Shown here piece after piece: positions 44,069 to 56,037 of a stretch of DNA of 64,000 nucleotides. This DNA is from Zizania palustris (taxonomy: Eukaryota > Streptophyta > Magnoliopsida > Poales > Poaceae). Positions within the stretch are counted from its first letter, which is position 1, and every line of letters starts with the position of its first letter. The translations under genes were made by a program, and so were the position numbers. The stretch covers positions 27,954,603 through 28,018,602 of the forward strand of contig JAAALK010000289.1 of NCBI GenBank assembly GCA_019279435.1, read 5' to 3'. Below the pieces are notes generated by a model. The model saw only the letters and a list, made by a program, of their open reading frames with translations, did no database searches and was not told where the DNA came from.

Positions 44069-46289
44069 TGCTACACAAAATACAGCTAAAAAAAGAACTC
44101 AGACTGCACACAGATTTCAGAGTAAAATTTGTTCTGGATAAGAATTACTAAATCTGAAAACAGTCTTCAGAGTGTAAAATTTGTCTGAAACTTTTGCGTT
44201 CAAAATTTATCTACCAGTTTCAGCTATTTGGATCAATTCAACACATCAAGATGAAATTGCTTTCAGAATTCAGGGCATTTAAATTCAATATCCAGCTTCA
44301 GCAGATTCAAGGAGTATTTAACTGAAAAGGCTGATTCAACTTGAATGATATACTGCAATATAAAATAGGCTAAGCATATAAATGCTTCAGACAACAGTAG
44401 ATCAGAACAATGCTTCAGCAAATCAAGAAAATCACTCCTGATACAATTTGGATAACAATTAACAATTGCACACAATACACCTCAGTTCAACACATTAACC
44501 TTCCGTGAACTCCTTGTATATGAAAAGTAAATACACAAGTTATGAATCAGAACTCAGAATACAGCAAGTTCAAGATCAGAACAATGTTCCTATCAACACT
44601 TCAGAATCTGACACAAATTTGATAAGGAATAGTGTAATTTTTCAAAATATTCGGATTGAGTTGTGCCAGATTTGCTTCACTTTTCAGAAATAATCAACAC
44701 TATTTCAACTCAATCATTACAATTTGCTATTCAAAAACACAATTCAAAATAACACAACTGAACACCAACGAGACAAGAACTATTTGAACTAGAGTAACAC
44801 TACAAGTGCAGAAATCAGAAGAACTGAAAAAAATAGATAGAAAACTTTCTAGTCCTACAAACTTGAAGTTTAACTCAAAAACAATCTGAAAGATATGTTT
44901 ATCAAGCCATCAGGTTATGAATAAACGCAAAACAAATCAGATTAAAAGGATCAAATCATACCAGATCAGTTACTCACAAAATTCAAAATGCAGAAAACTA
45001 AACGTAGTCACAGGTTTCAGAAAAACAGCATGACTTCAGAGATTAACATATATCTTCACAACCATCTTTGATGTGATCAATTAACTTTAGTAGAACAGAA
45101 ATAAGCTATATACTAGACTGGATTCACAAGAGAGTACTAAAAATTAAACATAATCACCACAGCCACAGATTGGAAACTTACCGGATGAAGAATCCTAATG
45201 AACTCTGATCAAAATGATTCCATGCTTAAATCATAGTAAACATATGTAAAACTAAGCAGATTCAAGGATCAAAACACACTCAGCATAGAATACAACCATT
45301 TCTAGACGAAATCTCACATGAAATCAATCAAGATCATTAGCAAATTTCAAAGAAAATCGAAGGGAACTTACTGATTCAGACGCTAGAACAAGAACAACCT
45401 TACGTGATACAGTAACTTCGAAAATCCTGTAGCGGGTATGAAAAGATCAGCAAATCACTGTGTTTCGTCAAGATATCATCAAACTTTTTCTTTCTCTCAA
45501 ATTTTTGATCGAAATAGCTGTCCCTCAGAGTTCAATTCGGCTGAACAACCCAGGGGATAATATCCCAACAACTCACAAGTTCTAGAAGCTCCTTTTTACA
45601 CTTAGCCCCTTGTCAAATTCAGAAATACCTATTCTAAAAATACCCTATAAAACCTAAAGGAAAATTACAAAAGACTCCCCTTTTAGTATATTTTCAGAGT
45701 AGAACCACTCTAAAAATACACTAAAAAGAATACACTATGAAACTGAAAAATTTAAACTATCACTAGACACCTATTTATTGAATTAACAAAAACATTTAAA
45801 GTTTCGACGGTTTTCGGCAAAAACCGACAAAGCCTCTCTTGATCGTCGACGACCGTCATCAATCCGCGAACCCGACCGCCAGCAAGTCTATCCTGCTCTC
45901 GATCCCTCAAGCCGCCTTGTCACTTGAACTGGCTTCCCTTTCGCTGACTCGATCGACGCTTCGTCTTGATTAATCTTCAACTCACGTCCTGTTCGACCTC
46001 CATGCGTACATTAGAGTCCACTCTCGACTTTGACTTACACCCTCGACCATCTAGCATTATACTCCCCATCTAACCCTGATCCCGTGCCATCAACAGTTGA
46101 CGAGTAACTCAAGCCTGCACACACGATACAAACACAGACACACACACCATATCCAGAAAACCCAGTCACAACCCATGATTTCACCCTATCAATCACTCAT
46201 CATTACCTTGAACTATAGTGACAAACCTCACTATGTTCCTCACACTAGAATTGGCCTCTACATATTCCATTTGGACCTTCCCCCCGAGT

Positions 46290-46455
46290 GCTAAACCCTC
46301 CAGACCACGGTCGGTCGGACCGACCATGTTGGCCCGGTTCGACCGGCTATTGCCGGACGGCTGGCACGGGTCGGTCTGACCGGCCTAACATGGCCTGTTG
46401 GACCGGGAGTGCAAGGGCGGTCTGACCGTGCTAACAAGGTCGGTCAGACCGACGT
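46290..46455 (-). repeat. CGGTCnGACCG palindrome cluster in gypsy 2 pol spacer
   Basis: Six or so copies of GGTCGGTC/GGTCTGACC-type palindromes within 150 bp, between RNase H and integrase. Same motif as in the gypsy 2 LTRs. Position equivalent to the GC-rich spacer of gypsy 1. Confidence 0.7.
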
Positions 46456-47478
46456 TAGTACTCTCGGATGATACATTGTCTCCAAGAATCGGCTTTTCTC
46501 GTATGTGCAGAATTTACCTTTCCTAATTTGATAGCCTGGTGCTTGTTGAGTCAAGTCATTTGCAAGTGAGTTGGCTTCTCTAGACATATGAGTAATCTCA
46601 AAATCATCAAAGGTGGTGATTAGGTCTAGACACTTGTCCAAGTAGCTATTTAATAGACCATTAAAACATTAAGCAAGTTTAGCTACTTGTTGAACGACTA
46701 GTAAGGAATCACCATATGCACGAACATATTTCACACCCATGGAATTTAACAATTCAAGACCTAATAGTAGGGCTTCATATTCGGCTTGATTATTAGTTGA
46801 GTGAAATTCTAGACAGGCCGAGGTCTCAAAGCGCATACCAGTCGGTGATACGAGGACCACTCCAACACCTTGGCCATTTTTACAAGCCGAACCATCAAAA
46901 TAAAGTTTCCATGGTGATACCTCAATTAAAGCGACTTCGTTACTCCAATTGATGTCTACATGGTGATCCACTATAAAGTTGGCAACGATTTGGCCTCTCA
47001 TTGCTCTCAACGGTTCATAAGCCAAATTGTATTCTATCAACGCATACGCCCACTTGTAGATTCTGCCACTTAGAATCGGCTTTTGCAGCATGTATTTTAT
47101 GACATCGGTTTGGCAAGTGACGACACATGTGCTAGGGAGAAGATAGTGATGCAATTTGGTACATGCATAATAAAGCGATAAACACAAACGCTCCACAAAC
47201 ACGTACTTCGTCTCGGCATCTAGAAGTCGACGACTCAAGAAGGTGATGATGTACTCCTTTCCTTTAATGTCTTGAGTCGACACGGCCCCAATCAAACTCT
47301 CCTCTGCAGCGATATAGAGCCGAAACAGAATCTCGGCCTTCGGCGCCCTTACTACCAGCGGTGTCGATAAGCACTCTTTGATTCTCTCAAAGGCGCGTTG
47401 CTGACTTGCCCCCCAAGTGATCTCGGCTTCATTTTTTAGCCGGAGTATCAGGACAAATGCATCAATTTTGCCAGACAA
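46444..47478 (-). pseudogene. gypsy 2 RNase H and second RNase H
   Basis: Minus frame 47478-46669: FERIKECLSTPLVVRAPKAE, YIITFLSRRLLDAETKYVFV and CLSLYYACTKLHHYLLPSTC (first RNase H). Then WKLYFDGSACKNGQGVGVVL, NNQAEYEALLLGLELLNSMG and AYGDSLLVVQQVAKLA (second, archaeal-type RNase H). A stop near 46667, then the tail LDLITTFDDFEITHMSREAN (46641-46444). It is less decayed than the gypsy 1 copy. Confidence 0.85.
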
Positions 47479-47513
47479 GTTAGATATAAAGCATCACAAA
47501 TAATTAACCTTGC

Positions 47514-48562
47514 CTAGCAGTTTTCCATATCTCTCTTACATGCTGGCGCTAAACATCCTCTAATTTTCTCAAGACTCTTAGGATCGATTTCAATGCCTCT
47601 TTCATGGATCATGAATCCCAAGAACCTCCACGCCGACATGACAAAAGCACAGTTGAGTGGGTTTATTTTTAAACCATACTGGCGCATTCTTTTGAAAGCA
47701 ACTCTCAAATCGGCTAGATGGTTCCTCATAGCATCTGATTTGACCACAACATTATCTATATAAACCTCTAACATAACCCCTAGCAAGTCATGAAAGATTA
47801 AGTTCATGGACGTTGATATGTGGCGTCAGCATTCTTTAAACCAAAGGTCATTACGACCCACTCGAATAAGCTGACAAAACCGGGGCAGCGAAAGGCCGTC
47901 CTGAAAACATCCTCTTTGGCCATAAAGATTTGATTATAACCAGCGTTGCCATGAAGAAAACTTAGTACCTTGTGTCTCGAGGCATCGTTGATCAACATGT
48001 CGGCTATTGGCATGGGATACTCATCTTTCACAGTGGCCTTGTTCAAATCCCTGAAGTCGACGCAAATGCGGATATTTCCACTCTCCTTCTTCTCGACAGG
48101 CACGATGTTAGCGATCCATTCTACGTACCTACATGGCCAAATAAAACCTGCCGCTAATAGACGTTCAACTTCCTCTGTAACTTGGTCATAGATGGCCGAA
48201 TTGAAGCGGTGCAGCGGCTGCTGATAAGGCCTAAACCCGGGTTTGATGGGAAGCCATTGCTTAACCAGCTCTCGGCTTAATCCGGGCATCTCGCTGTAGT
48301 CCCATGCGAAGCAATCAACATATGATCGAAGCAATTTTATTACTTCGGCCTTTACCTCGCTACTCAAACTCTGATTTACAAACGTCGGCCTTGGAACACT
48401 ACCATCTCCTATTTCTACTTGTTCTAAAGGATAGGCCGACGAGAAGCCTTGACCTAATTTTTCTACTTCGCTAAAATCTACAATGGCTTCGGCAATACCG
48501 TCTTGAGAATACTGATATTGCTCTACACGAGACTTTAGCCAATCAAGATTAGCGCTAAACAT
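47514..48562 (-). pseudogene. gypsy 2 reverse transcriptase
   Basis: Two overlapping minus frames (48562-47804 and 47807-47514), separated by a frameshift at about 47806. Motifs: PRPTFVNQSLSSEVKAEVIK, DFRDLNKATVKDEYPMPIAD, VMTFGLKNADATYQ. The active site reads VYIDNVVVKS, with the second catalytic Asp changed to Asn, so the enzyme would be dead even if the frame were restored. The thumb LGFMIHERGIEIDPKSLEKI follows. Confidence 0.85.
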
Positions 48563-48566
48563 TCTA

Positions 48567-49148
48567 CTACCTTAGACACAACCGAGCCACACCGGCTGGC
48601 TTTACAGAAATAGGAACGAACCTCCCCTCTGATACGCTGACAAAGTCGTAATCCGAGAAGTCCCGCCCCGACAAGCATTCTATTTCATCATGGGTGGCGT
48701 TACTGGACGCATCAGCCAAGCTAACATGGGCCGATGCATTGGCGTGTACTATTTTGACTTCGTCGCCATCCAATTGTATTAGATGCTGGTGCAAGGTAGA
48801 TGGCACACACTAGTTAGCATGGATCCAATCACGCCCAAGCAATACATTATAATTACCTTGCACATCGACGATGAAGAAGGCGATATGTAGCGTCTTGTTC
48901 CCTACTGTTAGCTCCAAAGATAGCACGCCTTTGGCCTCTGTCGTGTCTCCGTTGAAGCTATTGAGGCTAACATTGGTCTTCTTCAAGTCATCATCATCTT
49001 TGCCGAGCTTCCTTAGAAGGGAGTACGACATTAGGTTCACGGTGGCACCACCATCGATGAGCATCATTGAGATCGACTTTCTGTCAATGTGTCCCCTTAT
49101 GTAGAGAGGCCTCGGGTGATGACTCGTACCTCTGGGCTTCTCGAACAT
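48567..49148 (-). pseudogene. gypsy 2 aspartic protease and linker to RT
   Basis: Minus 49148-48810: SMMLIDGGATVNLMSYSLLR (active site D-G-G), FFIVDVQGNYNVLLGRDWIH (flap and C-terminal ILGRDW-type motif). A stop, then 48806-48567: HQHLIQLDGDEVKIVHANAS ... ECLSGRDFSDYDFVSVSEGR, a conserved linker of this group. This segment is what gypsy 1 lacks. Confidence 0.8.
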
Positions 49149-50186
49149 GGCGTCCCACGGGCCAAGGTCTAGATATGTGACCCCGACCTCCTCCTATAGT
49201 GGAGCGAACTCGAAAGGTAGTATGACGATGCCGACGTCCATCACCTGAGGAGCGGTCCCCTCGGAGACAGGTGTGTAGTCGTCGTCGAGCAAGTCATCAT
49301 CGTCGGAGCTAATAACGGGGGCCGGGTCATCGACCATGACCGGCCTAGGTCTCCAAACTTTCTTCACCATGGGTCGAGGATGGATTTCTTCAAAAAGTGC
49401 GTCCCATGCCTCCTCGACCTTCTCTTCTCATATCTCTTGTGCCCGCAAGAGTTGCAACCTCCTCTTCTATGACTTGAACATCCCTGAGGGTGCCCACGAT
49501 GGCTAAGGATGGGTGTCGGGTGCCACGATCTTGCTTCTAGCATTTTTGGCCGAACAGGACTTGTCCGGATCGGCCTCGAACATTTTGCGCTTGCCATAAG
49601 AAGCCCTCTGCTCCTAGTCGGTTGGACCAGCCATGGTGGGCCGGTCGGACCGGCCTGTGTTGAAAACAACTGTAAGGTTGATCGGACCGGCCGCAGTAGG
49701 CCGGTTAGACCGGGCTTCAGCCAGGGCTTTGGCTGGGCTCAGTGATGTGCCTTCGTGTTGTCCTGCCGGGGCATCCTTCGGGATTGGGACCGCCTGGGAT
49801 CCTACCCTGATGACTATGGTCTCCGGGGCATCTTTATGTTCATCCCCTCCGGTGCCTTCTTGCTAGGTTCAGTTCTGAGGTACTACGGACAGGCGATGAA
49901 TAATACTCTCATCCTACGTCGGACCTTGTACCTTCCACTCAGAAACACTAGAAGGAATGTGAATGTTAGTAGCTGGACACTGCCCGGAGTCCTCCGGCGG
50001 CGGAAGCCAAGTCGGAGCCATCATCCAACAGTAGGGTGGCGGCATCGGAGACTCTAGCGGCTTTGCCCACTATGTGCTGAACCCATTGGCCTGTTGGAAG
50101 CTCGGCCATGTTGAAGTTACCTCGGACCAGACCAGCGAAGGGTCCTGCCAGGCTAGAGGTAAGCTAGCCCATGGCGGAGATGGGTC

Positions 50187-50480
50187 CAGACACTGGAGGC
50201 CGAATCCATTCGGAGGCTGTAATCCACGCGGAGGGGATGGGTCTAGCCACTGAGGTCCGAATCCTCCTGGAGGTTGGAACCCATTCGGAGGTGGGTTCGT
50301 CCACTGTGGCCCGAACCCTCTCGGAAGTTGGGGCCAAGCTGGAGGAGGGTTCGGCCACTAAGGTCCGAACCCTGCCGGAGGCAGGGACCAACCCGAAGGG
50401 GAGTTCGGCCACTGAGGTCCGAACCCTGCCGGAGGTTGTACCCACTCTGAAGAGGGGTTCGGTCCTTGAGGTCCGAACTC
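50187..50480 (-). repeat. 54-bp tandem repeats encoding an 18-residue Gag repeat (gypsy 2)
   Basis: Four clear 54-bp units run from about 50256 to 50471, each opening (plus strand) CCACTGAGGTCCGAA or a variant, with one or two weaker units before them. In the minus frame the unit reads like PPAGFGPQWPNSPSGW. Gypsy 1 has a degraded equivalent at about 13680-13860. Gly/Pro/Trp/Gln-rich, probably a disordered Gag linker. Confidence 0.8.
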
Positions 50481-50494
50481 AACCCTCATGGGGC

Positions 50495-52310
50495 TTAGTA
50501 TTCTAGGGGGTTCAGCTGTCCTGGAGCCCGTGGCTGAACACTTCTCCTCTCGAACCTTCGTTGGTGCTTGTCCAAGAGCATCTTGTATGTCACCTTCAGC
50601 CTTCTGTGGTGCCTGGCCGAAGATGGTGGCTTGACATTTTCTTTCCACACTCCTACCTTTGGATTCTTTGGTACGAGTGTACGTGTGTCTCTTATAACGA
50701 CCGCTTTCCCTTTAGCCGACCCGGCCTGTTCTGGCCTAATCAATACTTTCTTTTGCCCGAGCTCAACGTTGTTCATGGGAAAGGGGTCCCTATCCAATTT
50801 CATTTTTGGGTTTGCTTCTATTTTCAATCATCCTTCTTCGCGCTCCAAGTCCATTCGGCTGTGTACGTATCAGCCGAATCTTCTTCCTCTTCGGATTCTC
50901 CCTTGTCAGAGTGCTCCATTGTGTGGATTTCAGCTCTTGGTTTATTAAAAGTCTTAACGAATTTTCTATCTTTTGCTTGGCCTTCCTGGACCAGACCTGT
51001 TGCAAGACTTGGCTAACGTCCAGAAGATTCTGATTTTCCATTCGTTCCTTAATTTCTGCCCGTAGGCCATTAAATGTGAGGTCTGCCAGGTCTCTTTCCA
51101 ATACGTTTAGGCTGAAACATTTATTCCTAGTTTCTCTAAAGCACTTGACGTATTGAGAAACACTTTCGCTAGATTTTTGTTTAATTGCTGTGAGGTGTGA
51201 TAGCCTAAGCTCAGTCTCGCCTGTGTAGAAATAATCATGAAACTTCTGGTCTAGCTGAGCCCACGTATGAACGGAGTTTGGCAGGAGCACCAAAAACCAA
51301 GTGAATGCTGTGCCGGACAATGATAGGGAAAATAATCTGAGTTTCAATGCATCCGACCCGCTAGCTTCACCATATTGTGCTAGAAACTGACTAATGTGCT
51401 CTAATGTGGATTTACTACCCTCGCCATCAAATTTAGTGAAGTCTGGGACTCTATAACCGTGAGGGTATGAAATGGTATCAAAGTGGTCGGGATATGGTTT
51501 TCGATAAACCCTAGCTCTATCCTGAGGTATAAAGCCGGTGCATTCCCTAAATAACGCGAGAATACGTTCCTCAATATCATCGTGGTCTACTACTTGTGAG
51601 CGTCTTTCATGTGGTGGCGGGATACGTGGCAGTATATCGGCATGCTCTAGCCTATGTTGCGGTGTGGGAGTGTGCAACGCGAGTGGTGGCGGCAGAGCTG
51701 GCATGGGCGCAGGCGGTGGCAGTGCATGATAAGCTGGGTTTGCTTGGCCATAAGCATAGTTATGTGTTTCAGCTGTGGATGAAGTAGCCAGAAATTGATA
51801 GTTTTTCCAGTATTGTCGTTCGTTCTACTACAAATGTGCTGAGTTGGCGGAATACTAGTGATTGGTGTCGATAAATCGGCCTGAGTAAACCCGAATCTTC
51901 TAAACACTGCTGCCACTTGCGAGACAACTGCGGGTTCTAGTTTGTTGGCTAGTGAGGCACTAACCGCCTAATCAACAGATGCAGCTATCCTAGGGTTAAC
52001 TTGTGAAGCAGATAAATGGGGTGATGAGGGGCGTACCTGAGTTAGGTTGAGGGTGTCGTGCATGACGAAACCCGAGCGTGTCTTTATGTAATCCCTAAGC
52101 ATCATCTCTTCGAGTTCCTTCTTCTTTGCTTCAATCTTTGCTCGGTCTTCCACATATATGTCTGCCATGGTGGGTGACATTAATGTTGCGGTCGTCGATG
52201 TCCACGCCGCCATAGTGCTCATCGGCAATGTAGTGGATGTAGACGTAGTAGAGGTACTCACTGCCGATGTAGAGGTAGTAGTCATGACTGGCCTTATCCC
52301 TAGTGGAGTC
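50495..52310 (-). pseudogene. gypsy 2 Gag
   Basis: Minus: N-terminus MTTTSTSAVSTSTTSTSTTL, then EDRAKIEAKKKELEEMMLRD (about 52270-51970). A 304-codon frame 51704-50790 holds the capsid domain: RKPYPDHFDTISYPHGYRVP, STLEHISQFLAQYGEASGSD, ETELRLSHLTAIKQKSSESV and LNVLERDLADLTFNGLRAEI. A basic C-terminal part follows (50827-50495). It is the best-preserved Gag in the window, still with frameshifts at about 51700 and 50800. Confidence 0.85.
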
Positions 52311-52321
52311 ACCAAAAAGTG

Positions 52322-53586
52322 TGTTGATGCAGAAATGCGCCCCGCACTTGGGCCGGTTCGACATCCAAATGTATCGCAATGATACCGACGCCGAATTCCG
52401 ACTACCCTAAATAGTGATAAGGGATTTGGAGTCACCATGCAATCAGATAAATAATTAATATTTTAATCCAATTGGCCAAAAGTATCAGTAATAATATAAA
52501 CATGAATAAAATAACCAAAATACGTGGAATCGGCCAATTCAGAGGCCGATTAGGAGTTACAGTGGAGATTGGTCTGAAGGGTCCCTAGGTCACCTTCGGC
52601 CTCAGTCCCGGTCAGACCGGAGGTACAATCTCAGACAGACCGGAGGGGAAGAGGGGCTTCGGGATTGGGCCCCAAAGGCTGATGCGAAGTGCAACTCCGA
52701 GCTGTCTGACCAGTGAAGTCCCCTCGGTCGGACCGATGGGGATTCCTCGGTCAGACCGTGCGGGTAGGCTTCAGCGCGCGTGGAATCGGCGAAGGCTCCG
52801 GTGTAGCACAGTGCGAAGGGACTTCGGACTCCGGTGCAACGTGGTGCGGAGGGTCCCGGCCGGACCGTTAGAGCGGCACCGGTCTGACCGGCTGTTGCCG
52901 ACAACAGCGTGATGAGGTCCGGTTAGACCGAAGTCTCTACCCCGGTCAGACCGAAGTAGCAGATCCGATCTACTAAACCTCGGTAGCCTTAACAAATGAT
53001 CTTCGATCGCCTCCAAACATTGTAGAGATGTTTATGAGAGCAATAGATCTACGAAAACAACCAAAGATCAAATACAATTTGGCCAAGCGGCCGAATTACC
53101 AAATATGGCGATAAAAACCGATAAAAGGGATAGCCATCCATGACGTGGATTAACGGGAGGTTCACAAGCGAACTAGCAAGGGTTACCGTGATTACGGATG
53201 CGGCAAACGGAGGACTTTCAGGCAAACCCACGAAGATGCGGAAAGTAAAGAAAAGTAAATGCGATTGAAAGCTAGGGCATTGGATTTTTTGTTTTAGATT
53301 GGAGAGAGCCTCGAATCGGCCATGCCCCTAGTATTTATAGGGGGTGGGGTGGTGGTCCCTAGTGAAAAATATAGTAGGATTCGGCCAAAATTCGGTTGAG
53401 ATAAGATTTGGACAAAAACAATTCGAATCCACTTCGGATTCATATTTTGAACCCCTGGCCGGTTGGACCAGCCTACTATAGCCGGTTAGATCGGCTTATG
53501 CCAGGTTTGGCATATTTTCAGTCAAAAATACCATTTTTCAGTATTTTGCTTAGTTTAACAATTAATGCCATTTTTTGCTATAAACA
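52322..53586 (-). repeat. gypsy 2 5' LTR
   Basis: 1,265 bp; minus TGTTTATAGC ... CTGCATCAACA. TATA box at 53332-53339. About ten CGGTCnGACCG-type palindromes. Directly followed (below 52322) by CACTTTTTGGTGACTCCACT, the primer region. Confidence 0.9.
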
Positions 53587-53591
53587 GCACA

Positions 53592-55962
53592 GTAAAAATA
53601 GACTGTCTACACACAGGTAACGTGGAGTGATGCAAAGTGCGAGGTCTATATATATGATGCAATCCAGATGCATGATGAGGTCTCCCAACCTGTCGAGGCA
53701 CAAAACCACTAACACGTGGTCTAGCACCATATGAAACATGGTGAACACCACGATGGGCAAAGCCTCTCCGAGAGGATCTGGGAGCCTCGTAAACAGGACG
53801 TGAGTAAAACTCAAACTCATGTATACCTAGAGGAGGGTAATGCATGTCATGGAATCTCAACGTCTGAGAACGTCGCTCATCCTTGATGTGATGATAGCAA
53901 AATCCAACCAAATGACCTGCCCGCTGACAGTAAGAACAATGAAACACTCTCCTAGAGGCACTCTCATGGGTCATGGGAGAAATCCTCACAGATTCCTTTG
54001 GTTTTATTAGAGGGTTCTTCTTGGGAGAAATTTTCTTGGGAGGAGGAGTGGTTTTCTTTGGAGTTTGTGTAGGCTTTTTGGCTGATGGAGTGTCTAACTG
54101 GGCTCTTTCTTTCTCTAAGGTAGTGGGTGAGGTAAAAACAGTTTTGTTCTCACTATCTGATGGAATCCTCTCAAAACCCAATCCTAGAGCTAGCCCTGCC
54201 CTGTCAGCACACATCTTGGTCATGGCCAAGAGAAAATCCATCCTACCATTTCCCTCAGTGTATTTGTTAACCACAGAAAGAAGGTATTCATTTTCAGTCA
54301 TAAGGTTTTCAGCTTGCCCTCTAGCAAAACTGAGTTGGTCCTTAAGGATAATGCAGGTGGGATAGACAGGTTGCACATCCTTAGAACACTCAACACTCTC
54401 TAATCTAAACTCTAATTCCTTAACATGCTTGTCTCTCAAATTAATGCTATCAATCAATAAAGAACAATTTGAACAAGCATCAGAAGAAATAGGTCTCGAC
54501 TCCACCACCAAAAGCTGCTTTTGTGCAGTCTCAAGCTCATCAATAGTTTGAGCATGCACATAATGCAACTGAGCAAGCTCACCCATGACAACAGTGCAAG
54601 ATTAATATTCAGCATCATCAATTTTAGACTTAAGCATGTCATAATCAGTAGAAATAGATTCTAGCCTAAGTCTAAGTTCTTTTCTATCTCTAGCACCCTG
54701 AACAAGTAATCTATCCTGACCAAGAACTACTTCATTCAGTTCATCTACTTTAATTGAGAGCTGGTCATAGGATAGAGGTACCTCAAATGAGTCAAGCTCA
54801 TCGTCGCTGTGACTGTTGTCGGCCATGAAGCAAAGGCCGATGAAATCCCCTGCCTTCTTCTCCTTCTTCTCCTCCTTTCTTGGGGACTCTTCCTCCTCAT
54901 CAGAGCTCGACTCCTCAGTTGAGGAAGTGTTGATGTCGCTAAGTGCAGCAACAAATTCTCTGGAAGCGGCCTTGGCTACCCTCTTAACCACGTTGCCGCG
55001 CTTACCCTTCATAAAGGGTTTCCTCTCCTTCTTGTGGTGTTTAGGGCACTCGCTCTCATATCTCCTTTTGAGCTTAGGACAATTGGCCTTGATGTGAGAA
55101 GTGTCACCACACTCAAAACAATCACTAAAGCCACTTCTCCTCTGATCCTGTCTCTCATTGTGAAAATGGGTGAACCTTCTGGCAATGAGAGCAAGTTCTT
55201 CATCATCCAAAGTATCCACCTGCTCCTTAGTGACGGAGACCAAGGAGGACAAAGCAAAACCACCAGCAAGAACACATGTACTAGATGTTCATGGTTCTGC
55301 AGTGGTGCCATGGCTAGAGCCAGAAACTAGTGTCAATGGTTGTGGCAAAGAGTTTCTGTGCACTTCGAGAGATGCCTTGGCAATCACTGTGGACTTCAGC
55401 TTGCTGAAGAGCTCATCACAGGTCAATGTGTCATAACCTGCGGACTCCTCAATGTTGGATATCTTCACTTGCCATATGCGATGATCAAGAGCATAGAGAA
55501 GCTTGATATCCCTATCATGGTCATTGTAAGCAAGCGTCCCGTTGGACCACAAGTTACTCACTATTGCGTCAAAGCGACAAAACATGGCATCTATAGATTC
55601 ACTAGCCGCTTGCACAAACAGCTGATACTGTTGATTGTATGTGCTTTGGCGCCTAGACTTAATCTGTGTAGAGCCCTCATGAATAATAGTGAGTGTAGTC
55701 CAAATCTCCCTAGCTATCCATAGGTGCTGAACCCGATCAAACTCACTCCGACTCAAACCAATGAACAATATGTTTCAAGCTTTGGAGTTAGAATTATATT
55801 GATCTTTCTCTGTCTAAGTGGTGCGGGTTTCAGGGATGGAGTATTGTGAGTCCACAATCTCCCAAATTGCATTTCCTTGGCTTAGCAAGTAAGCCTCCAT
55901 GACACCTTCCAGTAGGCAAAATCAGTCCCATCGAACAGAGGTATTTTACAAACTCTATCCAT
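53592..55962 (-). pseudogene. copia A Gag, two CCHC fingers
   Basis: Starts (minus) ATGGATAGAGTTTG at 55962. Capsid segment 55768-55289 (LSRSEFDRVQHLWIAREIWT, FSKLKSTVIAKASLEVHRNS). 55252-54602 holds SSLVSVTKEQVDTLDDEELA, the first CCHC CFECGDTSHIKANC (intact, about 55120), a Lys-rich and acidic tract, and NSHSDDELDSFEVPLSYDQL. A coiled-coil-like region (54586 on) leads to the second CCHC FHCSYCQRAGHLVGFC (about 53945-53895). The end is cut by gypsy 2 at 53591. Its N-terminal frame is shifted near 55900-55780. It closely parallels copia F Gag. Confidence 0.85.
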
Positions 55963-56024
55963 GTCGCCAAAAGATCACAAAACCAGTTAAGGTCAATTGG
56001 TGATATTAACCTGCTCTGATACCA

Positions 56025-56037
56025 ATTGTTGGACCGA
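56025..56037 (-). other. copia A primer-binding site
   Basis: Minus ATTGGTATCAGAGCAGG just after the LTR end GGTCCAACA; initiator-Met type. Confidence 0.85.

Larger units (their letters stand above)
40116..46242 (-). mobile_element. LTR E: solo copia-type LTR in gypsy 2 pol (interrupted by LTR E')
   Basis: Minus-strand start TGAGGAACATAGTGAGG at 46242, end ...CCGATCCCACA at 40116. CACTAG borders both sides (40110-40115 and 46243-46248). About 2.84 kb without the nested LTR. No internal region, PBS or PPT, so it looks like a solo LTR left by LTR-LTR recombination. The sequence is A/T-rich with no conserved frame, except that 45780-46090 corresponds to the GC-richer segment that carries an open frame in LTR E' and copia F. 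Confidence 0.75.
31213..53586 (-). mobile_element. gypsy 2: Ty3-gypsy Tat-type element (minus) inserted in copia A
   Basis: Flanked by GCACA at 31208-31212 and 53587-53591, a perfect 5-bp target duplication. Same architecture and protein order as gypsy 1, on the opposite strand, with related LTR ends (TGTTTATAGCAAAAAATGGC versus TGTTGATAGAAAAAAATGGC). Two later insertions interrupt it: copia D at its PPT/3' LTR junction and LTR E in pol. Coding regions are broken, but less so than in gypsy 1. It separates the gag (53592 on) from the protease (31100) of copia A. Confidence 0.9.
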
